DNA of 64,000 nt from Pirellula staleyi DSM 6068 (GCF_000025185.1 NC_013720.1:4712001-4776000), one strand, 5' to 3'; shown: positions 9,665 through 19,102, numbered from the stretch's first letter. Program-made: numbers and translations. Notes: generated by a model from the sequence alone, not told the origin.

Positions 9665-11893
9665 ATGAAGAAACCTGCAAGTGGTGGCGGCTGGCGTGCA
9701 ATCCTGTATTCGCTAAAAAAAGCACGCGAAGTGGGTGGGTTCTGGAAACTCTGGACCGCCATGCGCAGCAAGAATGCGTGCAAAACCTGCGCGCTTGGCA
9801 TGGGTGGCCAGCAAGGTGGCATGGTCAACGAGGCAGGCAGTTTTCCCGAGGTTTGCAAAAAATCGCTGCAAGCTATGGCCGCCGACATGCAAGGCGCTGT
9901 GCGCGACGATTTCTGGTCGACCTATTCGCTGGCTCAGTTGCAAAAATTCACTCCCCGCGAACTCGAGCACTGCGGCCGGTTGACTGAGCCCGTGGTCGTC
10001 GAGCCTGGCAGCCAGTATTACCGCCCCATCACCTGGGACGATGCCCTCGGGCGGATCACCAAAAAACTGCGCGAACTCGAAGCGAGTCAGTCCTTCTGGT
10101 ACTTCAGCGGACGAAGTAGCACCGAAGCAGGCTTTCTTCTCCAGCTTCTCGCGCGTCTGTACGGCACCAACAATGTGAACAACTGCAGTTTCTACTGCCA
10201 TCAAGCCAGCGGCGTCGGCCTGCAATCGAGCGTCGGCACTGGAACCGCCACGATCGAATTCGAAGATGTCGAACATGCCGACATGGTGATGCTCATCGGC
10301 GGAAATCCCGCGAGTAATCATCCACGGCTGATGTCCACGCTCATGGGAATTCGCAATCGCGGCGGGGAAGTGATTGTCGTCAACCCGGTGCGTGAGCTGG
10401 GGCTCGTGAACTTCCGCGTTCCCAGTAACACCTGGAGTATGTTGTTCGGCACCAAGATCGCCTCGCTGTATTGTCAGCCTCACATCGGGGGCGATCTCGC
10501 CCTCATCAGTGGCATTGCCAAACGGGTCGTAGAACTGGGTGGCGAAGATCGCGAGTACCTGAAAAAGTACACCACCGGCCATGAAGCATGGCTCGCCAGC
10601 CTCGAGCAAATGTCGTGGGCCGAGATCACGGAGAAGTCAGGCACGACGCGTGAAGAAATCGACGACATCGCGCGCCGCTACATCAAAGCCAAGAAGGTGG
10701 TGTTTGGCTGGACGATGGGCATCACGCATCACGTCAACGGCGTAAAGAATGTGCAAGCGATCGCCAATCTCGCGATGCTGCGAGGGATGGTCGGTCGTCC
10801 CGGCGCGGGGCTGATGCCGATTCGTGGCCATTCGAACGTGCAAGCGATGGGGAGTGTCGGCGTCACACCGAAACTGAAAGATGCCATCTTCGAGCGGCTT
10901 GAAAAAGAATACTCCGTAAAACTCCCGACCTCCCCAGGTCTCGATACGCTCGGCTGTATGGAAGGGGCCATGGACGGGAGCCTCAAGTTCGGGCTTTGCC
11001 TCGGGGGAAATCTCTATGGCAGTAATCCCGACGCCACCTTCGCCGGAAAATCGCTCGCCCAACTCGACATGCTGGTCTACCTGAGCACCACGCTGAATAC
11101 CGGCCATGCGCACGGCATCGCCAAAGAAACAATCATTTTGCCAGTGCTCGCGCGCGATGAAGAACCGCAAGCGACCACGCAAGAATCGATGTTCAACTAC
11201 ATTCGCCTCAGCGACGGTGGTCCGCGCCGCCATGAAGGGCCGCGTAGTGAAGTCGAAGTGATCGCCCGCATCGGCGAAGGGGCACTCCCCAAAGCGCCGC
11301 TCGACTGGCAAAGCATGACCAGCACCGGCAAGATTCGTCAGGCCATCGCCAAGGTCGTTCCGGGTTTTGAACAGATCGCCACGATCGACAAGACCAAAAA
11401 AGAGTTTGCGGTCGCCGGTCGTGTGCTCCACGAGCCGAAGTTTCCCACCAAAGATGGAAAAGGGGTGATTCATACGCATGAGTTACCACCTCTGCTCGGC
11501 ACAGGCAATCAGCTGCGACTGATGACGGTCCGTAGCGAAGGGCAGTTCAACACGGTGGTGTACGAGACGGAAGATCTCTATCGTGGACAAGAGCGCCGCG
11601 ATGTGATTTTGATGCACCCCGACGATCTCGCAGCACGCGGTCTAAAGCACGATCAGCTCGTCTCGGTCACCAGCGAAACGGGACGGATGGAGAACCTGCT
11701 CGCGCGCTCGTACAGCGACATCCGTGCTGGCAATGCGCTCGTCTACTATCCCGAAGCCAACGTGCTGGTCCCCCGGTCGGCTGATCCCGAATCGAAAACC
11801 CCCGCGTTCAAGAACGTGCTCGTGGTGGTCGAACCGATGCCGGCCAAACTTCCGGTGGTATCGAAAAAACGGGCTGTAGCAGGGGCAACCTAG
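9665..11893 (+). CDS. Molybdopterin oxidoreductase, FdhF/YdeP family
   Basis: The 742-residue protein resembles the stand-alone YdeP-type formate dehydrogenase alpha-like family, which uses a molybdopterin cofactor and one Fe-S cluster. A Cys-rich N-terminus (CKTCALGM, then VCKKSLQAM) probably holds the cluster. The segment YCHQASGVGLQSSVG aligns with the region of FdhF that holds the selenocysteine Mo ligand; here that residue is Cys. IGGNPASNHPRLM and a C-terminal dinucleotide-binding domain (LMTVRSEGQFNTVVYE) follow. No beta or gamma subunit, chaperone or cofactor gene is adjacent, and there is no Tat signal. The substrate is unknown; YdeP-like proteins have been linked to acid resistance, not to proven formate oxidation. 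Confidence 0.88.
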   Translation: MKKPASGGGWRAILYSLKKAREVGGFWKLWTAMRSKNACKTCALGMGGQQGGMVNEAGSFPEVCKKSLQAMAADMQGAVRDDFWSTYSLAQLQKFTPRELEHCGRLTEPVVVEPGSQYYRPITWDDALGRITKKLRELEASQSFWYFSGRSSTEAGFLLQLLARLYGTNNVNNCSFYCHQASGVGLQSSVGTGTATIEFEDVEHADMVMLIGGNPASNHPRLMSTLMGIRNRGGEVIVVNPVRELGLVNFRVPSNTWSMLFGTKIASLYCQPHIGGDLALISGIAKRVVELGGEDREYLKKYTTGHEAWLASLEQMSWAEITEKSGTTREEIDDIARRYIKAKKVVFGWTMGITHHVNGVKNVQAIANLAMLRGMVGRPGAGLMPIRGHSNVQAMGSVGVTPKLKDAIFERLEKEYSVKLPTSPGLDTLGCMEGAMDGSLKFGLCLGGNLYGSNPDATFAGKSLAQLDMLVYLSTTLNTGHAHGIAKETIILPVLARDEEPQATTQESMFNYIRLSDGGPRRHEGPRSEVEVIARIGEGALPKAPLDWQSMTSTGKIRQAIAKVVPGFEQIATIDKTKKEFAVAGRVLHEPKFPTKDGKGVIHTHELPPLLGTGNQLRLMTVRSEGQFNTVVYETEDLYRGQERRDVILMHPDDLAARGLKHDQLVSVTSETGRMENLLARSYSDIRAGNALVYYPEANVLVPRSADPESKTPAFKNVLVVVEPMPAKLPVVSKKRAVAGAT

Positions 11894-12090
11894 CTGCTGC
11901 TCGCTTCAAGCAGTCGGTTCTCACGCATGCCAATTCGTGGGCACTGACAGCGGTGTATGTTTGCGGACCTCGCAGGAATCGCGCTCGCCCCCTTGGTAAA
12001 GCGCAAGGTTTGCGGGGACTGATCGGAATCTATCGATCAGCAAGATCTCTCCCGTTCTGAGTTCTTCCGCAATCGCGAGCGAAACCACCG

Positions 12091-14343
12091 ATGAATCGAA
12101 CGACCTCGCTCGGCATTGCCCTTTGGTCGGCAACCACCATTCTGGTCTCCGCGTTTCTGCTGTTTCAGGTTCAGCCGGTCATCAGCAAAACGATCTTGCC
12201 TTGGTTCGGCGGCAGTCCTGCCGTCTGGACCACCTGCATGCTCTTCTTTCAGCTCGTGCTCCTCGCAGGCTACGCCTATTCGCACCTGCTGATCACCTAC
12301 CTTACGCCCCTTAGACAAGCGATCTTGCATAGTGGTCTGCTGGTGATTGCGATCATCACCCTTCCGATCACCCCCAGCGATTTCTGGAAGCCCGAGAGTG
12401 GCGAGTATCCAGCGCTACGGATTTTGCTTTTGCTCCTTGCCAAAGTCGGGCTCCCCTATTTTTTGCTCTCCTCGACCGGACCACTCGTGCAGGCCTGGAT
12501 TGCTCGCACAACTACCAGCGCATCGACCTACCGGCTGTATGCGCTCTCGAATATCGGCTCGCTCGGCGCGCTCCTGTCGTATCCCTTTTTGATCGAAACG
12601 CAATTCTCGGTCGTCACTCAAGGGATTAGCTGGTCGATTGGGTTTGGTCTCTTCGCGCTTTTGTCAGGCGGTCTTTCGATTGCGATCGCGCGCATGACGC
12701 AAGCCGACGCAACCGCGACCGCAGCACCTACACCCATGCCACAGCCCGCCAGCGATGCTGCGGAGACAGGCATGGAGCCTCCGAGCCAATTTTGGCAGCG
12801 CGCCACATGGATCGTGCTCCCAACGATCGCTTCGGTCGCCCTCCTGGCGATCACCAACTACGTCTGCCAAGACATTGCCGTCACCCCTTTCATGTGGGTT
12901 GTGCCGCTGAGTCTCTATCTTCTGTCGTTCATCATCTGCTTCGACAGTCCGCGCTGGTATGTCCGCAAGCTCTGGGGCACACTCACAATCGTCGGCATCT
13001 TGCTGCTCAACTATTTGCTGCGCTACGAGAAGATTGATTCGTTCGTGAAGTCGAGGCTCGGTTTCGAGCTCACACTTTCCGACACCATCAACTGGCTGCT
13101 CTCCGTGATGCACATGAAATCGAGCGTCGAAGATTTTGAAGGGAGCCTGATGGCCCAGGCGGTGGTCTATCTCGCGATCTTGTTCTTCGTCTGCATGGTA
13201 TGTCACGGAGAACTCGCCAAACGCAAACCCGAGCCGCGCGATCTGACCCTCTATTTCCTGCTGATCAGTGTCGGCGGAGCGCTCGGCGGGATTTTGGTGG
13301 CGCTAGTTTGTCCTCTTGTCTTCAAGATGCATCACGAACTCGCGATTTCGATCACGTGCGGCATGCTTGTCGGCTGGATTGCGATTGTGGCCGATGGCAA
13401 AACAACGTGGCTTGTCGGTCGCGATTGGCTGCAGTGGGTGATGGCCTTCGTGCTGGTTGGATGTGTGCTCGCAACGGCCAGCGCGCAGATCGAGGCTGCT
13501 AATCCCAACGTCATCGCCATGCTCCGCAACTTCTATGGCACCCTCCATGTGCAAACCTATGATCCCGAGAACGAAGTGAGCCAAGGGCGCGCGCTCTATC
13601 ACGGGCGTATCTTGCACGGCTACCAGTACCTGAACGAAACGCGCCGCTATGAGCCGACCACTTACTACATTCGCGGCAGTGGCGCAGGTGTCGCCGTCGA
13701 GAACTTTCCCCGCGCCGAAAACGAACCACTCCGCGTGGCGGTGATCGGCCTTGGCAGTGGCACCATGGCCACGCATGGTCGCAAGGGTGACGTTTATCGT
13801 TTCTACGACATCGATCCCAAAGTGATCACGATTGCCAACAACTACTTCACGTTCCTGAAGGACTCGCTCGCCACCACCGAGGTTGTGCTCGGCGATGCTC
13901 GCATTCAGATGGAGTCGGAGCTCAAAAAGAGTGGCTCGCAGCAGTACGACGTGATCATTCTCGATGCGTTCTCGGGGGATGCGATCCCGGCGCACTTGCT
14001 AACGGTCGAGGCAATGCAGATCTACGAGCAACATCTGCGCACCAATACCCAGGGAGAAGTGCAGGGGGTGATCGCGGTCCATATCAGCAATCGCTACCTC
14101 GACCTAGAACCGGTGGTAATTGCCCTCGCTGAAAAACAGAAGTTCCAGGCGATCCAGGTCTCGGTCGAAGAGGGAGAAGACAACGGGGATACCGGGAGCG
14201 ACTGGATTCTGCTGACTCGCAACGAAGAGTTCCTCGCGCAGCCCGACGTGATCCTCGGAAGCACAGTCCTGAAGACCGACGGCAGCTCGAAGAAACTCCT
14301 CTGGACCGATCAACACAACAGCTTGTGGCCCATTTTGAAGTAG
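12091..14343 (+). CDS. Membrane-fused spermidine synthase-like protein
   Basis: The 750-residue protein joins a multi-helix membrane part (about residues 1-475, roughly ten hydrophobic segments) to a cytoplasmic SpeE-like methyltransferase-fold domain. The soluble part shows the nucleotide-binding motif VAVIGLGSGTMA, the acidic FYDIDPKVI strand, LGDARIQME and ILDAFSGDAIPAHLLT. Canonical spermidine synthases use decarboxylated SAM and putrescine, but in these fused proteins the reaction is not established. Polyamine synthesis is therefore only a possibility. No other polyamine gene is nearby, and the gene is flanked by 200-350-base gaps. Confidence 0.85.
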   Translation: MNRTTSLGIALWSATTILVSAFLLFQVQPVISKTILPWFGGSPAVWTTCMLFFQLVLLAGYAYSHLLITYLTPLRQAILHSGLLVIAIITLPITPSDFWKPESGEYPALRILLLLLAKVGLPYFLLSSTGPLVQAWIARTTTSASTYRLYALSNIGSLGALLSYPFLIETQFSVVTQGISWSIGFGLFALLSGGLSIAIARMTQADATATAAPTPMPQPASDAAETGMEPPSQFWQRATWIVLPTIASVALLAITNYVCQDIAVTPFMWVVPLSLYLLSFIICFDSPRWYVRKLWGTLTIVGILLLNYLLRYEKIDSFVKSRLGFELTLSDTINWLLSVMHMKSSVEDFEGSLMAQAVVYLAILFFVCMVCHGELAKRKPEPRDLTLYFLLISVGGALGGILVALVCPLVFKMHHELAISITCGMLVGWIAIVADGKTTWLVGRDWLQWVMAFVLVGCVLATASAQIEAANPNVIAMLRNFYGTLHVQTYDPENEVSQGRALYHGRILHGYQYLNETRRYEPTTYYIRGSGAGVAVENFPRAENEPLRVAVIGLGSGTMATHGRKGDVYRFYDIDPKVITIANNYFTFLKDSLATTEVVLGDARIQMESELKKSGSQQYDVIILDAFSGDAIPAHLLTVEAMQIYEQHLRTNTQGEVQGVIAVHISNRYLDLEPVVIALAEKQKFQAIQVSVEEGEDNGDTGSDWILLTRNEEFLAQPDVILGSTVLKTDGSSKKLLWTDQHNSLWPILK

Positions 14344-14695
14344 CTCGTCGTCCCTTGATCGCACGATGTATGTGATTGGTAAAAGAAACGTATTTCTCGT
14401 GAAAACCGCGCGAAAGGTTGCCGGTTCTCACGAAGATCGCTGACGCTCGGGGCGAAGTAGGAAATAGATACGAAGTTGCCAGTCCCAGATGATCAGTTCG
14501 CCATATCGGGACTGATGCACTACGGGCTGAGCCGGTAGAATGCTGCGTCTTATCCTGGTGCGAGCGCACAGAGGCTGAAGGCGGAGCCAGCGACTCGACC
14601 AGCATGCCGGACGATGAGCTACCCCCAGCGTGGTAGCGAAACATCGGCGCCGGAATGGTTGCGTGCGAATTTTTTAGCGCGGGGAGCCGCCCAAT
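14344..14695. other. Intergenic region, no gene seen
   Basis: There are 352 bases between the spermidine synthase-like gene and the AI-2E transporter gene. Reading frames here lack domain-like content and start signals. The only supported element is GGGGAG at 14681-14686, the probable ribosome binding site of the next gene. Confidence 0.5.
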
Positions 14696-16324
14696 ATGTC
14701 GCGGATGGTTTCATTCGTTGTGCTGGTGGTGATTCTGATCGTCTTCGCGGTCCTGTTCGTCCGCGTGATGCAGAGTTTCCTGCTCCCTCTATTCTTGGCC
14801 GCACTGCTGGGAGTGGTGTTTCAGCCGCTTCACCGCTGGTCGCTGCGGGTTTGCAGAGAGCAGAACTACATTGCCGCCACGTTCACCACCATTTTGGTGC
14901 TGCTGAGCGTGCTGGTTCCTGTTTCCGCCGTGGTGACGCTTGCTACGCTCGAAGGGCTGTCGCTGATCGAACAGCTGCGCGTGGAAAATGTTCGCGAGAA
15001 GCTGGCCGATCTGCGGGCTCAGTTTTCGCTCGATATTCCTCGGGCGGGCGACCTGCGCCGTTTGGAAGCTTCACTCAACCGTTGGCGCGACGAACAGCGT
15101 GAAGGGGAGACCCCCGTTTTCACGCAGGCTGCTGTCGACAACTTGATTCGCCGCGCCGACAACCTCGAGGAATGGCAAAAAGAAAACGCCAAGATATCGT
15201 ATCCGGCCAATATCGAAGCGTTCCGCGAAGTGCTGGTCAATCTGCGTGATTCGGCCCCAGAAACGATCGAGCGCGACGACGCGCTGATCGCCGCCGATGC
15301 CGAGTTCCGCGTGTTTAAGCGAGATTTTCTCGGTGGACCGTACCGAGCCTGGCTCACGGAACTTGCCAATCCCACCGACGAGCAAATCGAAGACTTACGA
15401 CAAAGCACCTTACTGACCGCCAGCTCGCCGCTGGTGTCGCTCGGCAGCGATACGGTGGCCATTGTCGGCAAACTGGCCTTTGGTGTAGTGATTATGGTGG
15501 CGGCACTTTTCTTTCTGTTCGCAGAAGGTGGAAAGATGCTCAACGCCGCGATTCGACTCTCCCCCCTCGAGGAACGCTACGTCCGCGAACTGGTCGGAGA
15601 ATTCGACCGCGTTTGCCGCGCTGTGGTAGCTGCGACTTTGCTCTCCGCTGTGGCGCAAGGAATCTTGGCCGGCATCGGCTTTTACTTCGCCGGGGTACAG
15701 CATGCCGTCGCGCTGCTGATGGTGCTCACCTGTGTGCTGGCGATAGTTCCGTTCACCGGAGCTGCTGCGGTTTGGATCCCAACCTCGATCTACCTGTATT
15801 ACGACGGCCATACGACAGCCGCCATCTTGCTAGCAATCTACGGCGCGGCGATTGTTTCCACCGCCGACAACATCATTAAGCCATTGGTTTTGCACGGTCA
15901 ATCGAACCTGCATCCGCTGCTGGCACTGCTGTCGGTGATCGGCGGCATTCAGGCACTCGGCCCAATTGGCATTTTGGTGGGTCCGATGGTGGTGGTGTTC
16001 CTGCAAACGCTCCTGAAGCTCTTGCAGCGCGAACTTACCTCGCTCGATCGCGCGGAAGAAGGGGGAGCTGTTGGCTGGGCGGCGCTTTTCCGACCTCGCG
16101 CGGCGGCTGGCAATGCTGGCACTAGCAAGCCGGGCGATGAGCATCACCACGACTCCTTCTCTAGTTCCGAGGAAGATTCAACCGCAACGACCCATTCGGG
16201 CGATGAACACGACAAGAATGTCGACGTCAAAACTCGTCCAGCGGAAAAGCCCAACGGTCATGGATCGGCTGGAGCGAAGGGATCGACCAGCGGCCCCAAG
16301 GGGAAGTCGAAAAAAAGACGATAG
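14696..16324 (+). CDS. AI-2E family (PF01594-type) membrane transporter
   Basis: The 542-residue protein has two N-terminal membrane helices, a third one near residues 55-83, a long extracytoplasmic/soluble insertion (about 85-245), and then a five-helix C-terminal half ending near residue 450. The C-terminal half carries family features such as LAGIGFYFAGVQHAVAL, VPFTGAAAVWIPTSIYL and a DNIIKPLVLHGQSNLHPLL segment. Members export small molecules or exchange Na+/H+; the AI-2 role is proven in few cases. The last ~90 residues form a His/Asp/Ser/Lys-rich disordered tail. The GGGGAG about 9 bases upstream supports this start. Confidence 0.88.
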   Translation: MSRMVSFVVLVVILIVFAVLFVRVMQSFLLPLFLAALLGVVFQPLHRWSLRVCREQNYIAATFTTILVLLSVLVPVSAVVTLATLEGLSLIEQLRVENVREKLADLRAQFSLDIPRAGDLRRLEASLNRWRDEQREGETPVFTQAAVDNLIRRADNLEEWQKENAKISYPANIEAFREVLVNLRDSAPETIERDDALIAADAEFRVFKRDFLGGPYRAWLTELANPTDEQIEDLRQSTLLTASSPLVSLGSDTVAIVGKLAFGVVIMVAALFFLFAEGGKMLNAAIRLSPLEERYVRELVGEFDRVCRAVVAATLLSAVAQGILAGIGFYFAGVQHAVALLMVLTCVLAIVPFTGAAAVWIPTSIYLYYDGHTTAAILLAIYGAAIVSTADNIIKPLVLHGQSNLHPLLALLSVIGGIQALGPIGILVGPMVVVFLQTLLKLLQRELTSLDRAEEGGAVGWAALFRPRAAAGNAGTSKPGDEHHHDSFSSSEEDSTATTHSGDEHDKNVDVKTRPAEKPNGHGSAGAKGSTSGPKGKSKKRR

Positions 16325-16426
16325 CTGTGACCTAACTTCCACCGCTTTCGCTATTTACCAAAACCCTAGCTTTTGGGTACGATAGGGCCCGCGAGAGTTG
16401 ATTAGAAGCATTGTGAGGAGCGGGCG

Positions 16427-18052
16427 ATGAATGGAGTCGCAATCCTGCTGTTAGCAGCCACCATCGGTGTGGAGTACAGCTGGCAAACCACGCCGACTGG
16501 CGAAGTGGAATACTTCGTTCAGATGGAGCCGACGATTCTTGATTCGCTCGCGCAAGGCGAAGTGATTCATAGCGACGTGCCACCAGAAGTGGGCGTTGTC
16601 GATCGGTTGGTCGTACGTATAAGCGCCACCAAGCAGACCGCTGCGATGGTGACTGCGCGTGCCGCGCGGATGCCGAATTTTAATGTTCCCCCTGCGCGAC
16701 CAGGAACCGTTCCGATCGCGGAAGTTCCGTCGGCGCTCTATCGCCCGCAATCCCCGGTCGAAGATATTCAGGCCATCAGCTTCGGCTGGCAGCCGAATGC
16801 ACAAGGCGAACAAGAGTATTACGTTCAAATCGAGCCTACGCTGCTGCGCACATTGGCCGAAGGGGACGAACTCTACATGCCCATTCGGATCGAAGCGGGC
16901 AAAGTCGCACGTTTTGTGATCCTCTCGGGCAAAAAAGAACTTCCCCGCATCGCTGCGAAACCCAAGGCGGGATCGCTCCCGGGCACTTCAACCACGGGCA
17001 CCACCAGCAACCTGCCACGCACGAATCTGCAGATCCCTGGGGTCGACGCACCGGCGCTCGTGAATTCGCAGGTCCCTGGAACTACGCGTGCGCCCACTGG
17101 CCGCATGCCGGTCCCACCAGGTTCCACCGATCCATCGACCACCATCACCGGCCGCACACCACTTTCGCCCCCCGACGACACAGCCAGTTCGCGCAATCGC
17201 TCGCCGTTCACCCCGTCGGCCGGTTTTGGTAGCCCACCCGCTTCCTCCCCTTACAGCGGAACCGAACTCGCTTCGAATCAAAATTATCCCACACCTCCCG
17301 AGTCTCCTACCGATCTCACCACGCGTGAGACCCTGGGCGATGTTGCTCCGCCACGTTTTCGGACGGGCGACCAAACGACAAACCCGAATCTGGCCAACGG
17401 TGGCATGCTCGATCCACCTGCTAATGGTGGATTGAACGGGGCCTATCCGGCTCCTCCAGTGGGGACTGATACGAATCTCTATCCACCACTGAATTCCAAT
17501 TCGCGCCCTGGTACGACGCAGCCCGGCTACGGCTCGACCGCTGGTTCGTACGACGATCCTCGGAACGTCCGTCCCGTGGGAGCTAGCGAACCGATCGCTC
17601 CCCAGCCTGGAGCTACGCAGCCAGGTTTTCCAGCTCCGAATGCTCAGCCACCTGCGACGCAGTATCAGCCGCAGCAACCACCGGTGGGGCAACAGCCTCC
17701 GATGGGTCCAGCACCGCAGCCTGGCTATCAGCAACCTCTGTATCAACAGCCCGGCTATCAGCAGCCAGCGGCTCCCCAATTGCCACCGGCTCAGTACCCT
17801 CAGCAGCCGATTTACGTAGCATCGAACCCGCCCATCACCCAGACACAGCTGCCAACTCCTCCAGCTGCGACCGAAACGGAATCGAAGTCCAAAACCAAAG
17901 AGGAGGCGGAACTTCCTGTGGTTCCACTCCTGCTCACCTCGCTCGGCCTGATGCTGTCGATTGGTGGCAACCTCTATCTCGCCTGGGTCGCAGCTGAGTT
18001 CTACAGCCGCTATCGCCTCGCTGTCGAGCGTGTCCGTTCGGTAAGTCGCTAA
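16427..18052 (+). CDS. Tandem-domain protein with C-terminal membrane anchor
   Basis: I do not recognise a named family for this 541-residue protein. It has a hydrophobic N-terminus and then two copies of a ~50-residue unit, near residues 20-66 and 120-167. Both follow the pattern W-P-x-GE-EY-VQ-EPT and then L-E (EVEYFVQMEPTILDSLAQGE and QEYYVQIEPTLLRTLAEGDE). About 300 residues rich in Pro, Gln, Thr and Gly follow, then one membrane helix (VVPLLLTSLGLMLSIGGNLYL) and a short basic tail. GAGGAG six bases upstream supports the start. The TNT-domain gene follows 52 bases downstream on the same strand and may be in the same transcript. Confidence 0.65.
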   Translation: MNGVAILLLAATIGVEYSWQTTPTGEVEYFVQMEPTILDSLAQGEVIHSDVPPEVGVVDRLVVRISATKQTAAMVTARAARMPNFNVPPARPGTVPIAEVPSALYRPQSPVEDIQAISFGWQPNAQGEQEYYVQIEPTLLRTLAEGDELYMPIRIEAGKVARFVILSGKKELPRIAAKPKAGSLPGTSTTGTTSNLPRTNLQIPGVDAPALVNSQVPGTTRAPTGRMPVPPGSTDPSTTITGRTPLSPPDDTASSRNRSPFTPSAGFGSPPASSPYSGTELASNQNYPTPPESPTDLTTRETLGDVAPPRFRTGDQTTNPNLANGGMLDPPANGGLNGAYPAPPVGTDTNLYPPLNSNSRPGTTQPGYGSTAGSYDDPRNVRPVGASEPIAPQPGATQPGFPAPNAQPPATQYQPQQPPVGQQPPMGPAPQPGYQQPLYQQPGYQQPAAPQLPPAQYPQQPIYVASNPPITQTQLPTPPAATETESKSKTKEEAELPVVPLLLTSLGLMLSIGGNLYLAWVAAEFYSRYRLAVERVRSVSR

Positions 18053-18104
18053 TCGCACCGGTCACCTGAACCTCGGGTGACCAGCCCCATAGCCCCAGCA
18101 TCGC

Positions 18105-18728
18105 ATGCCACTTCGTTTCGGTGCCATCGAGACCGCGCTACAGCGACTGGCAACGGTTATTCTCCTGGGGATCGCTGGCTACGGGGCTTACGCGGCGCTC
18201 GATACTGAGCGCCTCTCGACATTCGATGCCGATCTCGCCCGCCGCCTCGAGCATCAACTTGCCTCGCTCGATCTCGCGCCGCAGGAAGCCGAGTCAGCGC
18301 TACCGCCCGCTGCCACTGGACTCCATGCGCCCGAGGCCAGATTCGTCTATGACCCCAAGTCGGATGAATACCGCGATCGCAACACCGGCCATTTGGTCGC
18401 GCGAGCCGACTTGCCTTACCCGCCGAATCACGGTTTTTTGAGCGCCCAGCGCTCCGTTTTAAAGCCTGGAACGATCGTCGATCGGTATGGAAGTCCGCTC
18501 GGACGCTTCTGCGGCACGCCCGGAGACACGATCTCGATGCGGGGGATGCCCGAGGGGGATAACGACCTGCCGTACTACCGCTACGAAGTCAAACAGCCGA
18601 TCGATGTGCTGGCTGGCCCCTCGGCTCCAGTTCCCGCTTTTGGCGCAACTGGCGGCGGTCTGCAGTACCTTTTTCCCGAGCCAATTCAGTCGCTCGTTCA
18701 GCAGGGGAATCTAGTCCAGCTTCCTTAG
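18105..18728 (+). CDS. Protein with TNT-type (tuberculosis necrotizing toxin-like) NAD+ glycohydrolase domain
   Basis: The 207-residue protein has an N-terminal hydrophobic segment (about residues 12-32, signal anchor or signal peptide), a ~70-residue linker and a C-terminal domain matching TNT (PF14021/DUF4237). The signature steps are all in order: PYPPNHGFL (104-112), PGTIVDRYG (121-129), GRFCGTPG (133-140), SMRGMP (144-149), YYRYEVKQP (157-165) and GGGLQYLFP (183-191). The Tyr128, Arg146 and Gln187 positions fit residues known to matter in the Mycobacterium TNT NAD+ glycohydrolase. The hydrophobic N-terminus implies export or membrane attachment. No recognisable TNT immunity gene (IFT) is next to it; the 88-residue protein downstream is the only small candidate. 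Activity is inferred. Confidence 0.82.
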   Translation: MPLRFGAIETALQRLATVILLGIAGYGAYAALDTERLSTFDADLARRLEHQLASLDLAPQEAESALPPAATGLHAPEARFVYDPKSDEYRDRNTGHLVARADLPYPPNHGFLSAQRSVLKPGTIVDRYGSPLGRFCGTPGDTISMRGMPEGDNDLPYYRYEVKQPIDVLAGPSAPVPAFGATGGGLQYLFPEPIQSLVQQGNLVQLP

Positions 18729-18835
18729 CGTCAGTTTTCCGCGCGTGTTGCTCGAAAAAATGGGCCATGTAGGATTGCTACTCGCGAAGCTACCGCAACA
18801 CTTGCACTGCCAAACGCCTCTAGGTTGAGCTAGCG

Positions 18836-19102
18836 ATGTTCGCACTTCTCATCAGCTGTGGAGTTGTTATCGCAATTGCGGCAGCCGTGGCGCTAGGCTG
18901 GTATCGTGAGCATCAACGTCAGATTTGGCTTGAGAGAAATTTCCCGCCGATCTCCGACGATGAATTCATGGCCCGCTGTCCACCAGGAACCAATCGCGAC
19001 GTGGCACTTAAAGTGCGCCGGATCATTGCTGAGCAACTCGGCTATCCCTACGAAAGGATCCACCCGACATCGCGATTCGAAGAGGGGGATTTACTCGGCT
19101 AA
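18836..19102 (+). CDS. Small membrane protein with partial acyl-carrier-like segment
   Basis: The 88-residue protein starts with a membrane helix (residues 2-21). A soluble part follows, in which DVALKVRRIIAEQLGYPYER resembles helix 1 of acyl-carrier-like domains. The chain ends at about the point where an acyl carrier protein would continue towards its DSL serine, so the phosphopantetheine site is absent. It lies 107 bases after the TNT-domain gene on the same strand. It could be an accessory or an immunity-like partner, but nothing in the sequence proves either. No clear ribosome binding site is visible. Confidence 0.5.
   Translation: MFALLISCGVVIAIAAAVALGWYREHQRQIWLERNFPPISDDEFMARCPPGTNRDVALKVRRIIAEQLGYPYERIHPTSRFEEGDLLG

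Noticed and set aside
14084-14644. Possible minus-strand gene in the gap before the AI-2E gene
   Set aside because: The product is Ser/Arg-rich without domains, and half of it overlaps the spermidine synthase-like gene.
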